Shown here piece by piece: positions 45,721-56,625 of a stretch of 64,000 nucleotides of DNA (position 1 is its first letter; the number at the start of each line of letters is the position of its first letter). The notes under the pieces were generated by a model. The model ran no database searches and was not told where the DNA came from. It saw nothing but the letters and a program-made list of their open reading frames with translations. The position numbers and the translations under genes were made by a program. Source of the DNA: Thinopyrum elongatum (Eukaryota > Streptophyta > Magnoliopsida > Poales > Poaceae); contig CM022300.1 of assembly GCA_011799875.1 (NCBI GenBank), positions 170,951,837 through 171,015,836 on the forward strand. The letters run 5' to 3'.

Positions 45721-46299
45721 TTAAATCATGTTTAGGGTTTAGGGTTTAAGACGTAGAGACCCCATCAGTAGTTTTTTTTTGTACACACTCTCACAACTTT
45801 TGTCTTTAGTTGTGAAGTAAATATTGGCTATGATCTGTGAATCATTGAGATGCATCAACATGTGTGTTAGTTTTCCTTTGTATTTGATAGAATGTTGTAA
45901 CGGGGCAACCTTGGAGTAAGGATACATACATGAAACAAAATCATAAAGCTTCGTACTCCGTCTGGTCCTTTTTTGTATGTGTATAAGGCTACTCATAGTG
46001 GGGAGTATCATATACTAGTATCATGCATAAATTACATAGAGGACTAATAAACCAGGACGGAGGTACTATGTGAGAGTGTATGGTGGGTCATGTGGTAAAA
46101 TGTACTACTGAAAGAAAAAAGGACCGGAGGTGTTGCACGATGTCCAAGGAATATGGTGATAGTGGGAGGTGGGCCATATAGTCACTGGGCTGCCGTGTTT
46201 CGTACTCCTCCGGTGTAAGAGTAGAGAAAGTTATTTTTATCATAGAATAAATAAATAAATAAGAGTTTAGACGCTTTACGACGCTCTACCACCACAGTA
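45721..46299. other. MITE fragments and short telomere-like run
   Basis: TTTAGGGTTTAGGGTTTA at 45731-45748 is two and a half plant telomere units. From about 45958 to 46065 inverted MITE-like ends (CTCCGTCTGGTCC / CCAGGACGGAG) enclose GGCTACTCATAGTGGGGAGT, itself a MITE end. No gene. Confidence 0.4.
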
Positions 46300-47289
46300 A
46301 TAGTGACCAATGAGCCGTCAAATCACATAGACCCGGTATAGTTAGTTGGACGGAAGAAGGAAACCATCACTCCATTTCTCTCATGCAGTACAGTATTCTT
46401 TTGGAAATCAACGTTTTGTTTCGTTGGATCGAGCCATCAAGCAAAACAAACATTTAAATCACGTCTGTCGCATTCGTGTCTCACCCTCCTCCACCCCACA
46501 CGGTCGCTCAGCATGCCACTCACCGCAAACCAAGTATACGCAAACTTTCCCGCCTGCTTGTCTATGGATCGCGCCATGGAGTACTAGCACTACTGGAAGA
46601 AAATAGACAAGGAGGGGGAGGACAGCTAGCTGTAGCACAGACTCCCAAGAACTTTTTTACATGCATGTTGTGGCCAGCCGTGGTGACATTTGAACATGGA
46701 GCAGTCGCGTGCACCGGGAAGCGGCGTGGGTGGCAATCTATCGGCCGGCACACCACTTCAATGTCGGCGCCAGTGAGAGGTCGCATCCGCTCTGGCCGGC
46801 CATGAATGCGGCACTGACCATTTTGGGCGGGAAGTGCGCGCGGGTGATGAAGAGGGTTCGGGTTGGCCAGGGCGGTCAGGAGCGGGCGTGGCAGCGGTCC
46901 GGACGCCCGCAAACGAGAGATGCTGGACGTACGTAAATATTGTTGTGTAATTCATAATGTAAATAATGTGCCAGTTGGACAAATATGATTGGAGAAGGAG
47001 ATGAAAGTAAGAATTTTATGTAAACATGGATATGCATGTCTATGTGTGTGTGCGCACACACACATAGTGATGACTCTCGCGACTACTCGTACACAACATC
47101 GATGTCTCGTTCTCCCTACACACACACAAACTTAGTACCGCCTCATTTTGTTCCTAGGATAGGAATATCATAGGAGTGGGAAACAATATGAAGTGTAATA
47201 AATGGAGTACTACGTACAAGAAGAAATGTACACGCACTCACTCTGCCTCCGACATACCCGCGAGTACACGATGGACCGCATTTGTACCT
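46300..47289. other. GC-rich intergenic stretch, no gene recognised
   Basis: Begins with a promoter-side fragment of the unit array (GCCGTCAAATCACATAG, 46316 on). Bases about 46660-46930 are GC-rich and open in several frames. A (GT/CA)n hairpin-like run is at 47040-47065. Nothing homologous recognised. Confidence 0.4.
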
Positions 47290-48760
47290 GAAGAGGCAGC
47301 TTACGTACGTAATAGTTTGACCCTTTAATTTGTTCACTTAATAATGGAGGGTCGGGGACCACACGTGAGCAATACAAACTGCGACCTGGAAGCGGGGGCG
47401 TGTTATTGATCGAGTTTTCTTTCTTGGTACATTAAAAAAAGATTTGTCCGCCAGTTTTCGTTTCTTTTTTTTCGGGAACGAGCATATTCTATTTAAAACC
47501 ACTGCTACGGAGTGATTTTTTACTCCATTGTATATATAGCCTCTTGTTTGATAGGGTTTCTCGCATATCGCTCTCTCACCCTCTCCATATCTAAACAAGA
47601 TGACAGTGTCCACTCTATCTCTCTCCTCACCGATGGTCACAGATCTGGCCGGATCCCGTCCGTTGTGGGAGGTGAGGAGGTCCAGCGTTGACATTGTCGC
47701 CGTCGGCGATGGAGGAAGCCGATGTGCACCATCCTCTCTGAGCCGGTGCCGGCGCGGACGAAGGTCCTCCACGCCCTTGTTCGCTGCCGTTGTGTGGGCA
47801 GATCCCGCTCGCCCGCCTAAGCCACATCTCGCCCACCTGAGGTATAACTTCTTTTGGATTTCATGCTTCATTGTACTCTGCATGCTGGTTTCCTTCTATA
47901 CCACTACTCCCCAGCTCCCCATGTACAGTAGCTAGGGTTTGTCGTCTGTTCCAACATCACCTATTTTTTACTATTATAGAGGAAAGGCTACTCCAAAAGT
48001 TGTCATGGTTTATCATTTATGCATCGGTGGAGGTATACATGTTTTTTTTGACAAAAAGTACATGGTGGTTGTGTGGTCATTGTCCATATTCTGCTATTGC
48101 TGCTACTAATCAAAACTATCACTGGTAAAATGAAGCAATGCCCATGTAGAGGCGTTGATAAATGCTTCTGTCCTGCTTTAGTTCTTTTCGGGTATCCTGC
48201 TTTAGTTCCCATCAAGATAATCATGATGCTTCTATTTATTGGTGTACGTTTCATTAATTCTTATTGACAATTAAGATGCCACTGTTAATCTTGTTCCATT
48301 GCTAAAACAAAGTAACGACACTACTTAAATATCATTTTTTTATATTTTTGCAAACAGGGATGCGTATCTCCATACTCGGGCATGTCTTCCTCAATTTTTA
48401 GTGGAACTGCACAAAATTGGATGGCCACTATTGCTCAGCCTCACTGTCCTCTGCCAAGTGGTTCTTCCTTTCTCGAGCTTGATTACCGAGATGAAAAAAA
48501 CCATAGTGAGGATCATCAAACTTCATTGGTGCCTGACCCAAAATTGATGCCAAAATCAATGATGCATCACCACGATGACCTATCGATACTCATGGTTGCA
48601 TCTCATGGTTCCATCGGCTGGTGAAGCTGATCGATGTTCAATGAAGAACATGCTGTCTTCCATCAGTGCTCTTTGCTTGTTACCACAAAGACGATATCCT
48701 TCATCAGTTCATCTTGGAGCAGTTGTTTACGTTGGTGCAATTTTATCACACAATTAGATA
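47290..48760 (+). other. promoter-exon unit, copy c
   Basis: Promoter block, TATA at 47531, GGGTTTCTCGCATATCGCTC leader, exon 1 with ATG at 47600 (MTVSTLSLSSPMVTDLAGSR) and an AG/GTATAACTT donor at 47841. Exon 2 follows TTTTTGCAAACAG at about 48358. It encodes MSSSIFSGTAQNWMATIAQP, then a His-rich segment ending HGSIGW at 48624 (80 residues). This is the most protein-like copy. Splicing and expression are inferred from sequence only. Confidence 0.45.
47531..47538 (+). promoter_or_regulatory. TATA box of unit copy c
   Basis: TATATATA after ACTCCATTG, about 70 bp before the exon-1 ATG at 47600. Confidence 0.5.
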
Positions 48761-49129
48761 TGAACCAAATGTTTCCTTGAAGAAGCATCGACTTTGGTAC
48801 TAAGAGCAAAAATTATGTATTGATTTCTAAGCATTCTCAAAACTTTGTCTTCGGCTACCCTGTAATTTTATTTGTCCATCTTTTAACTAAATATGTGGTC
48901 AGACTTTGATTAAAAATATGGTGTGGACTAAAAACACGGATGGAGGTAGTACCCCTCCGTTTTTATTTACTTTGCATATTAGATTTAACTGAAGTCAAAC
49001 TTTGTAAAGTTTGACCAAGTTTAGGACGAACACAGCAAACAATAATTATTGAGAGAGGTTAAACTGTACATACAAAATAATTGAAATTAAATTACTCTTT
49101 TTGTACACATTCTCACACCTTTCCGATAA
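48761..49129. other. MITE remnants between unit copies c and d
   Basis: Two stowaway-type ends abut at about 48940-48970 (ACGGATGGAGGTAGTA then CCCTCCGTTTTTATTTACT), followed by GTCAAACTTTGTAAAGTTTG, a known MITE-like palindromic block. No gene. Confidence 0.5.
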
Positions 49130-52100
49130 TTTGGCGCGTGTGTGGTTGTTCACTTAACGGAGGGTAGTGTACCACACGTGAACAACAAGAAGTGCGATCA
49201 GGACGCGTGGATCGTTAGTTGATCAAAGTTTTCTTCACTGGTACGTTAAATAAAGAGCTTCGTTTCGTACACAATTTAAAACGATTATTATGGAGAGAAA
49301 AAGAAAACAACTCCACTATATTAATACTATATACGAGTACTATATAAGCTGGAGCCTCAATGCTTGTTCGCTAGGGTTTGCACTCTTCACACTCTCGCTG
49401 CACTACATATATATATATATACACGCTGGAGGCTCAGCGTTCCTTTGCTAGGGTTTGCTCTATTCACAATCTCTCACCCTCTTCATCAGATCTAAACAAG
49501 ACTGCATTGGCCTCTCTCTCTCCCCCCTCACGGCTGGTGAAGGAGCCGTCCGGATCCCGTCGCACCGAGAAGGGGAGGAGGTGCAGCGTTCACTCTGTCG
49601 CCTTCGGCGAGGGCGGCAATCCACTGCCGGCTACGCTATTCTCTTTCACCCAGCGCCTGTGTGGGAGGGCCTCCGACCCCATCTTCCTCGCTGCCGTACG
49701 TAGTGTGGGCAGATCCGGCCTCCCGCCGCACACCTAGCCACATCTTGACGACCCTAAGGTATAACTTTCTTTGAAACCGTCAATGCTCTAGCTGCATGCG
49801 GATCTCTTTCAATTCTGTAGTCAAATCTAGGTCTTGGTTCAAAGAGGAAAGAAGGGGGGTGGGGTGGAGCATGAATATAGGACATGGTTCAATGAGGAAA
49901 GGAGGGAGGGAAAGTAGTATAGACAAGCTATCCAGCCGCTCTGTTGGTAGAAAAGGGAAAAAGGGGGTAACCCAGTACACACATCTATAAGGAACCGATC
50001 TCTTTGTTGAAAAAGGAAAGAAACTAGGGGGTCGAGTAGTTTGTGCAGGACTAGATTTGCTGCCCTCACATAGGAAAAAGGTTCAAAGAGAACAAATATG
50101 GGACCAACGCAGATATATTGCTTGGCGACATACTCTGCATCACCCATTTATACGTGTGGACGCACATGGTGCTGGCATGTCCCATGTCCCATACAACTAT
50201 TTGGCTGTTGTTAACCTAAGAGTGTCGCTAGAAAATTGAAGCAATGCCACTGTTAAAAGTAAATTACATTTTTAACGAATGCTATTTTAAGATAATATCT
50301 CTATTAATATGAATCAATGCAACCGTTTTAGAAATTCTACTGTCCTACATTGTTTTCCATCAAGATAAGGTAGATGCTTCTTTTTGTGGCCGTATGATTC
50401 ATCCTCCTTTATTGGCCAGTAATTGTTTCTTTTTTTACCTCTGAAAACAGGGTAATCTATTCAACTCATTGCTCTTGCGACCTTTTGCTTCACTACGCAA
50501 AACACTTCTGTTTTGAGAGTGTTTTGTGCAGTTCAACTTAAATGTCACACCGGCAACTTTGCTTGATTTAGTTGAACTACACAAAATGAGATTGGATTTC
50601 TATTCGTGTTTCCAGATTCATATTTGATCTTGTCTGCCTCATGAAAGGTCAGTACCGGCCTTCATCCACATGATTGTGCAGTGTGCTTTGAGATGTTGTG
50701 CTACTTGTAGTGGTACTATTTTAAATAAATGTTGAATTGAAGCTATTATATTGTTGTCTTTTCCCATTAAGTGAACAAAAATGGGACCAACCTAGACATG
50801 ATGCTTGTTGCTTTGGTACAACAAACTCTGCATCACACCCTTTATAAGTAGATGGACGCACATGGTGCTGTTGCGCCCACTCTCCCCTGGAACTGTTTAT
50901 GCTTTTTGTTAATCTAATGCCCTGGTAAAATTAAGCAATACCACTCTTAGAATTAACTACTGAATCTTAGTTCAAAACTACAACACTTGTTAGGGATCGG
51001 TGGGAGTACCATTTCGGTTACGGATCGGCGGGAGTACATGTTTAAGAAATGTATTATTGAGATAATGTCTTTGTTATTATATATCAGTTACAGTGTTTTA
51101 CAATTGGTACTATCCTGCTTTGTAGTTCTTTCTACATGTTTAACCAAGGTATTGTTAAGATAATGTCTCTGTTAATATGAATGAGTTGCACTGTTTTAGG
51201 AATGGTACTTTTCTGCTTTGTCGTTCTTTATACATGTTGAAACAAGGTATTGTTAAGATAATGTCTCGGTTAATATGAATGAATCACACTGTTTGAAAAT
51301 TGCTGTCCTGCTTTGTTTCCCATTAAGATAAGGTAGATGTTTTTTCTTTTGGGAGTATAAGTCATCAACCGTTATTTCTCAGTAATTGTTTCCTTTATAC
51401 CTATTTTTGCATATAGGGATATCAAAACTTCTGCTTGGTTCTATTTTGACTTTGATTTTAGTTGAACTGCACAAAAGGAGCCAATGTGTTTAAGGCAAAC
51501 TATTGCATTATTGGGCCCAGTTGGTCTTTCCACTTTGCAGAAAGAAACAGTCACTGTTTGTGCTTCATTACAGAAGGAATGATCGAGAAGATTTAGAGTA
51601 TTAGTAGACGTTGGTGACATGACTAGTCTGCAGACCAAGGAAAACTCAACTCAATGGCACGTGGAGTGCAAAATTCACTCCACAAGGAAAGGTATGACCA
51701 AGTCAGTGGCCGACGCAGCTATAACAAACGAGGTCAGTATCGGCCTTCATCCACATGATCGTGCTTTGTTATGTTGTGCTAATTATATTGTTGTATTGTT
51801 TTGAATAAATGTTTAATTGAAGCTATTGTATTGCTATCTTTTCCTGTTAAGATAATGGAGATGATTATAGTTGTGAGCGTATGTTTAATCAACTAGTATC
51901 ACTATTATATTCATCACACTTTTTCTGTATTTATGCAGACAGGGATGCTCAGCTTGATTTCAGTGGAACTACACAAAATGTTCAGATGGTTCGTGTCCTC
52001 CATAATACTTCATCATGCACAATACATCGAATGGTTCTCTAATCATTCGTCGTCACCTTGAGCCACCAGACTATCTACTTGAATGGATCTTCCAACGTCT

Positions 52101-52310
52101 TCAAGGCCTTGCAACATATAAATATGAAATCCACCATGCTATGCAAGACATTGTTTGATTTCAGTGGAACTGCACAAAAAGATACACTGGTTAATCCGTC
52201 TCCATGTGCCATTTCAATGTGCAAACTGATGACAAACCCTGCCCGTTCCACAATCATAGGCATTACATATTTTGAATGGGAAAAGCTTGTCAAAGTTTAA
52301 GCATTGATGT
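49130..52310 (+). other. promoter-exon unit, copy d with several terminal blocks
   Basis: TATA at 49341 is followed by a duplicated leader (AGGGTTTGC twice, with a TA run between). Exon 1 ends in AAG/GTATAACTT at 49758. Exon-like blocks after CAG or ATAG occur at about 50453, 51416 and 51943, plus one at 52150. Each ends in a GT(G/T)GAACT(G/A)CACAAAA motif. Peptides read DFSGTAQK or DAQLDFSGTTQN. The intron stretches (AAGATAATGTCTCTGTTAATATGAAT) are themselves repeated three or four times between 50280 and 51300. Likely tandem growth of the terminal exon. Confidence 0.45.
49341..49347 (+). promoter_or_regulatory. TATA box of unit copy d
   Basis: TATATAA within GAGTACTATATAAGCTGG, downstream of GGAGAGAAAAAGAAAAC and CTCCACTATATT. 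Confidence 0.45.
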
Positions 52311-53160
52311 TAGCAAGAAGACATTCGATTAATATTTTGGAATTGGAAAACCTTGTCAAATTTTGCTCACTGATGTTAGCCAGAATACATGCATTTGATA
52401 TTTTGGAATGGGACGCCCTTTGCTGTGAGCAGCGTCGATCGTTTTTTCCTATTTGTGTGTTTAGTTCTGAAGTAAAAATTTACTCTGATGACATGCATAG
52501 TCATGAATGTTGACTTATGTAAGGTATTTTAAGAGTTTGTTCTGAATGTTGTCTATGAAATGCCAGGCCTTGTGAGTTTGATTGCAAAGTTGAGCTTGGA
52601 ATGCTATGGCATGCGGCATCAGGAGCTGTTCATCGTGCCTCCTGAGAAAAATGCTTCGTATTGTTTTGCACGTTGATCTAATGCCAGTGATTTGCATGTT
52701 AAGAAGATCATCCTCTTCTGTTGTTTTTGTGCTTAAGAAGTTCATCGTCTTATGTTTCATACTTTCATTCATAGCCTATACGACAACTCGGGTAGGTTAG
52801 AGGTGAAACCATATGATCTTTCGACCAACTCATCATATTAGGCCATGATTGGATCATCGTTTTCCAACCAAAACCGCTTGTAAAACTGACGCATGTAAAT
52901 AAAAGTAGATGGTCTTGGGCGAAGTGCTTGGTTGGTCGTGTTCGACTGGTAAAATATACATTGGTTTCTCAGATTACACACGTAACTCGCCGGTTTTTGT
53001 TACAGACCTCGGGCCGTCGGTTTCATTACGCTTGTATTTTACGCGTTGTTTTCGGTGACAAGTAAATTACACTTGTATCCTTAATACAGGTGTGAAACAA
53101 TGCAGAGCTCCCAAGCGCAGCCTTACCGTTTCATGCCGGCTCATTCTCTCGAAGGTGCTC
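52311..53160. other. no gene recognised
   Basis: Contains another AATTGGAAAACCTTGTCAAATTTT / AATGGGAAAAGCTTGTCAAAGTTT pair near 52275-52365, from the end of the array, and then unique-looking DNA. Confidence 0.4.
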
Positions 53161-53500
53161 ATAGGTGTCCGATGATCCTGGCTTCCTGAACGACCAGCGG
53201 GCACTATATCAGACCATCCGTAGGGCCCGTGAGGCCCTCTCTAACATCCTTCGAGTTGTAGCGCTTGTCATGGCGCTGCCGTCTCGTGTTGTCAACATTG
53301 TCAATGAACATGAGGAATCAGGAGATGACTTTACTTGGAGAGGATGACAGTAGGGACCCACCAGGGCCATAGCCGTATGTACGCAAGTGCCTCCTTATTA
53401 TATACAACTATAATTTTTTTTGCTTCCTCCTGGTTTCCTGAAATCACGGTCTCACACCATTGTCAACCTATATAGTCAATAAACGAGAGAATTGCACAAA
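53161..53500. repeat. degenerate third arm unit
   Basis: GACAGTAGGGACCCACCAGGGCC then GCCTCCTTATTATATACAA matches the boundary phrases of the arm units at 54690 and 55550. The interior is diverged. Confidence 0.45.
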
Positions 53501-55890
53501 GAGCGGCCGACAACTGGGACCCAGCAGCTCGAACAGTATTTCTTTTTTTTGAGGTGTGAGCAGAGTTTTTCTTGAGCGATGATTTTGTTGTTGTTTAGAG
53601 GAGCAGGCTATCAACTGGGCGGGCTGTGGCCCGTCTAGCCCAGGCTATTACTTTATGTCGACCAAATATCCATCCCAAATATTAATTTTTCAATGTGAAA
53701 ATGGCTTGGCCAGCTATACTTTTTTGCGGAATACCCAACCCAGGTCAACTTTTTACTCTCCGCCCCGCATTAGACTTGCCAAGAAAATGGGCTTTAAGAA
53801 ATAATAAATGGGCCATAATAATAAAAATTTGGCTGTAAATATAAAAAATGCATCGAACAAGTAATTAGTTTTAAAATTACTATTTTTGAATTTTTTTTTT
53901 AATTTCATTACTTGTTGCGTGCGCAAAATTTCGTTGGATTTTTACCTAATACAAATTTATTTTGAAATTATATTTAATATGACTCGAAATTTTGGGATAA
54001 AAAATATTTTGGATCACATTAAAATGTGGGAAAATTTGTTAAATTTTTTTTAGCGGTGGGTTGAAATTATTGACCGTTCTCCTGGCTAGAAAATGGGCTG
54101 TAATTTTAACAAATAGTAAATGGGCTGAGTAAATTCCATTAGAATTCAAAAATGGGCCGTACATTATAACAAATCGCAAATGGGCTATATGTTCTCTGCC
54201 ACAGATGTGATGGTCACTTGTGGGCCTACTAAGTTGACGCGTACGCAAGGCTTTGTCAACTTATAGTCAACACACAATTCTAGTAGCAGTGGTCGTTGGA
54301 TGTCCATCCAACGGCTGTGGTGCTTCTTCAATCTCGGATATTCATGATTCAGCCGCCCAAACCACCGCCTATGGTACCGCCTTCTACCGCCTCCCGTGGC
54401 CAGTTGTGCTGCCGCGCAAGCCTCACCGGCCCACCCTACTCCCATCGCTGTCCAGGCCATTCCTCTACTCACCAACACCTCATGTTATTCTCCACCGATG
54501 GCAGCCTCACACCGTAGCCAAACCAGTGAACCCTCAGACTCCCTCCGCGTGGGCATCCACTGCTGTGTCTTGGCCGGCTCCGGTCGTTCCCTTCCTAGGC
54601 CTCGCAATCGTCCACCGCATTGGTTCTCTCGGCGCGGCGTGGTCAACTTTGTTGACAAACGACAGCCATCGGAAGAGGCATGTACGTGGAGTGGCTGACA
54701 GTAGGGACCCACATGGCCCATGGCTGCACGCGAGCAAGTCCCTCCTTATTATGCAAAAACAAATGATTTCTTCCACTGACAGGTTTGAGCCACCAGCTAC
54801 ATCTTCGCACGCAAGGAAGTGTTTCCTTTATTACGTGAAAAAAAAGTTACCTCTCCCTAACAGCTGGGACCCACCAGCTTTATTATGATCCATTTCGCGA
54901 AAATATAGTTTGTACCAAAGATGCTAAATTGTTTTCTTTTTTATTCTAACTCGAAAAAGAGGAAATTAAAAAAACCATAAAACATCTTCGCACGCAAGGA
55001 AGTGCCACCTTATTACGAGCAAAAAAATGATTCCCCCTGCTAGCTGGGACCCACCAGATTTGGAGGCTGACTTGTGGGCCAACAAAGTTGACGCTTACGG
55101 GCTTTGTCAACTTAGTCAAAATGATTCTAGCTGAAGTGAACGTTGGATGTTAAATCAACGGCCATGCTGCGTCTTCAACCTCTGGTCTTCTTGCTACAGT
55201 CGCCCAAACCAGCGCCTGCCGTACCGCCTGCTCCAGGCTCCCGTGGCCGGCTGTGGTACCGCGCAGGCCTCACGGACCGACCATACTACCACTGGCCAGG
55301 CCTTCCCTCTACTCACCCACACCCCATGTTTTTCTCCGGCGACGGTAGCCTTACGCCGTAGCCGAACCAGTGAACCCTCGTACTCCCCTCCGCGTGGGCA
55401 TCCCCCTGCCTCGTCTTCTCTGGCTCCGCATCGTTCCCTTCCTAGGCCTCGCCGTCGTCCACCGCCTTGATGCTCTCAGCGCCTCATGGTCAACGAGGTC
55501 AACGAACGACAGCCATCGGAAGAGGACTTTAGGCGGTGAGGCTGACAACTGGACCCACCAGCTACATCTTCGTACACAAGGAAGTGCCTCCTTATTACTC
55601 GCAAAATAAAAATGATTCCTCCCCCTGACAGCCGGAACCCACCAGCTATATCTTCGCATGCAAGGAAGTGTGTCCTTATCCTCCCTGATAGCTGGGACCC
55701 ACCCGATCAAAACGTACGTAGCGTTGTCTGTCTGGCCGCGAACGTGTACGTACATACTGGTCAATCGGTCTCTCTGCAACGATGAACCGTGGCCAAGCAA
55801 GCAGCGGCACGTGTAGTAGTAGAGCCCCCGACTTAGTAGTTCAGGTAATCCCTTCTAAATCGTGTACACGTACGTACAACCACAAGCCAA
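53501..55890. repeat. right copy of the CACTA subterminal arm (two tandem units)
   Basis: Inverted relative to 6119-8160. It starts with AT-rich TGGGCTG/AAATGGGC DNA to 54190, then two tandem units (about 54190-54930 and 54985-55720). Each has a TTGACGC...GTCAACTT block, a CGTTGGAT hairpin, a GC-rich block (CCCTTCCTAGGCCTCGC, GACAGCCATCGGAAGAGG) and CACGCAAGGAAGTG...TCCTTATTA. It ends with AGAGCCCCCGAC.TAGTAGTTCAGGTA and CGTGTACACGTACGTACAA. Frames such as 54253-54888 recur in the other units and are not treated as genes. Confidence 0.8.
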
Positions 55891-56620
55891 AAAATACGAC
55901 CACGTACATATGTACGGGCGGGGTCTCGAATGCCTACTCACGCATACGTACGGCCAGGGCTCATGTACATGGAGAGGCAACTGATGGCAGCAACGGCGTC
56001 CTGTTCATCGGAAGCCAACCGGCTGGGTCGGAACGGAGAAACTACGTCTTGTTCATCGGGAGGCAATGGAATGCGTAGTGTTCATCGGGAGCCAACCGGC
56101 TTGGACGGAATAGCTGAAACAGGGCATGGCATACCGCAGAATGGAGGAAACGACCTTCTGTTTGACCGCCTACGGTCGAAACGGGGTCCTGTTCATCGGG
56201 AGGGTTGCGGCGTACCGCAAAACGGAGGAAACGGACTTGTGTTGGAGCGCCTACGGTCGAAATAGGGTCCTATTCATCGGGAGGGGTGTGGTGTATCGCA
56301 AAATGGGACTACATGGGCTACTGTTCATCCACCGTCTACTGCCTCGCTCCAGCCTCCACGGGGTACTGTTCATCCACCATCGACTTCCTCCAGACTCCAC
56401 CAGCTACTGTTCATCCACGCGACCTTTCTCTTGCCTCCACCAGCTACTGTTCATCCGCGGGGCTACTGTTCACCCAGCATCTATCGGCTACTGTTCATCC
56501 TGCCCTCCACGGGGTCCTGTTCATCCACCCACAACCGGCTCGGGTGTGTGGCGGCCTCCTTGATCGGGGTCCTATTCATCCAGCGGCATGGCCTCTACTA
56601 CCAAGGCATCCTGTTCATCC
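55891..56620 (+). repeat. GTTCATC interspersed repeat of the CACTA end
   Basis: At least five CTGTTCATCGGGAGG-type copies (55990-56290) are followed by about ten CTACTGTTCATCC-type copies (56318-56620), spaced 15-50 bp. The zone resumes after the nested element at 63474 (GGTTCATCC, CTGTTCATCAAG). Confidence 0.75.
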
Positions 56621-56625
56621 AACCC

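Noticed and set aside
46476..46936. Overlapping 75-116-codon ORFs on both strands
   Set aside because: GC-rich intergenic DNA. No motif and no strand preference.
54253..54888. 211-codon plus-strand ORF
   Set aside because: It is one unit of the CACTA arm; related frames appear at 6529-6897, 7321-7663 and 55143-55470. No domain, and the frame varies between units.
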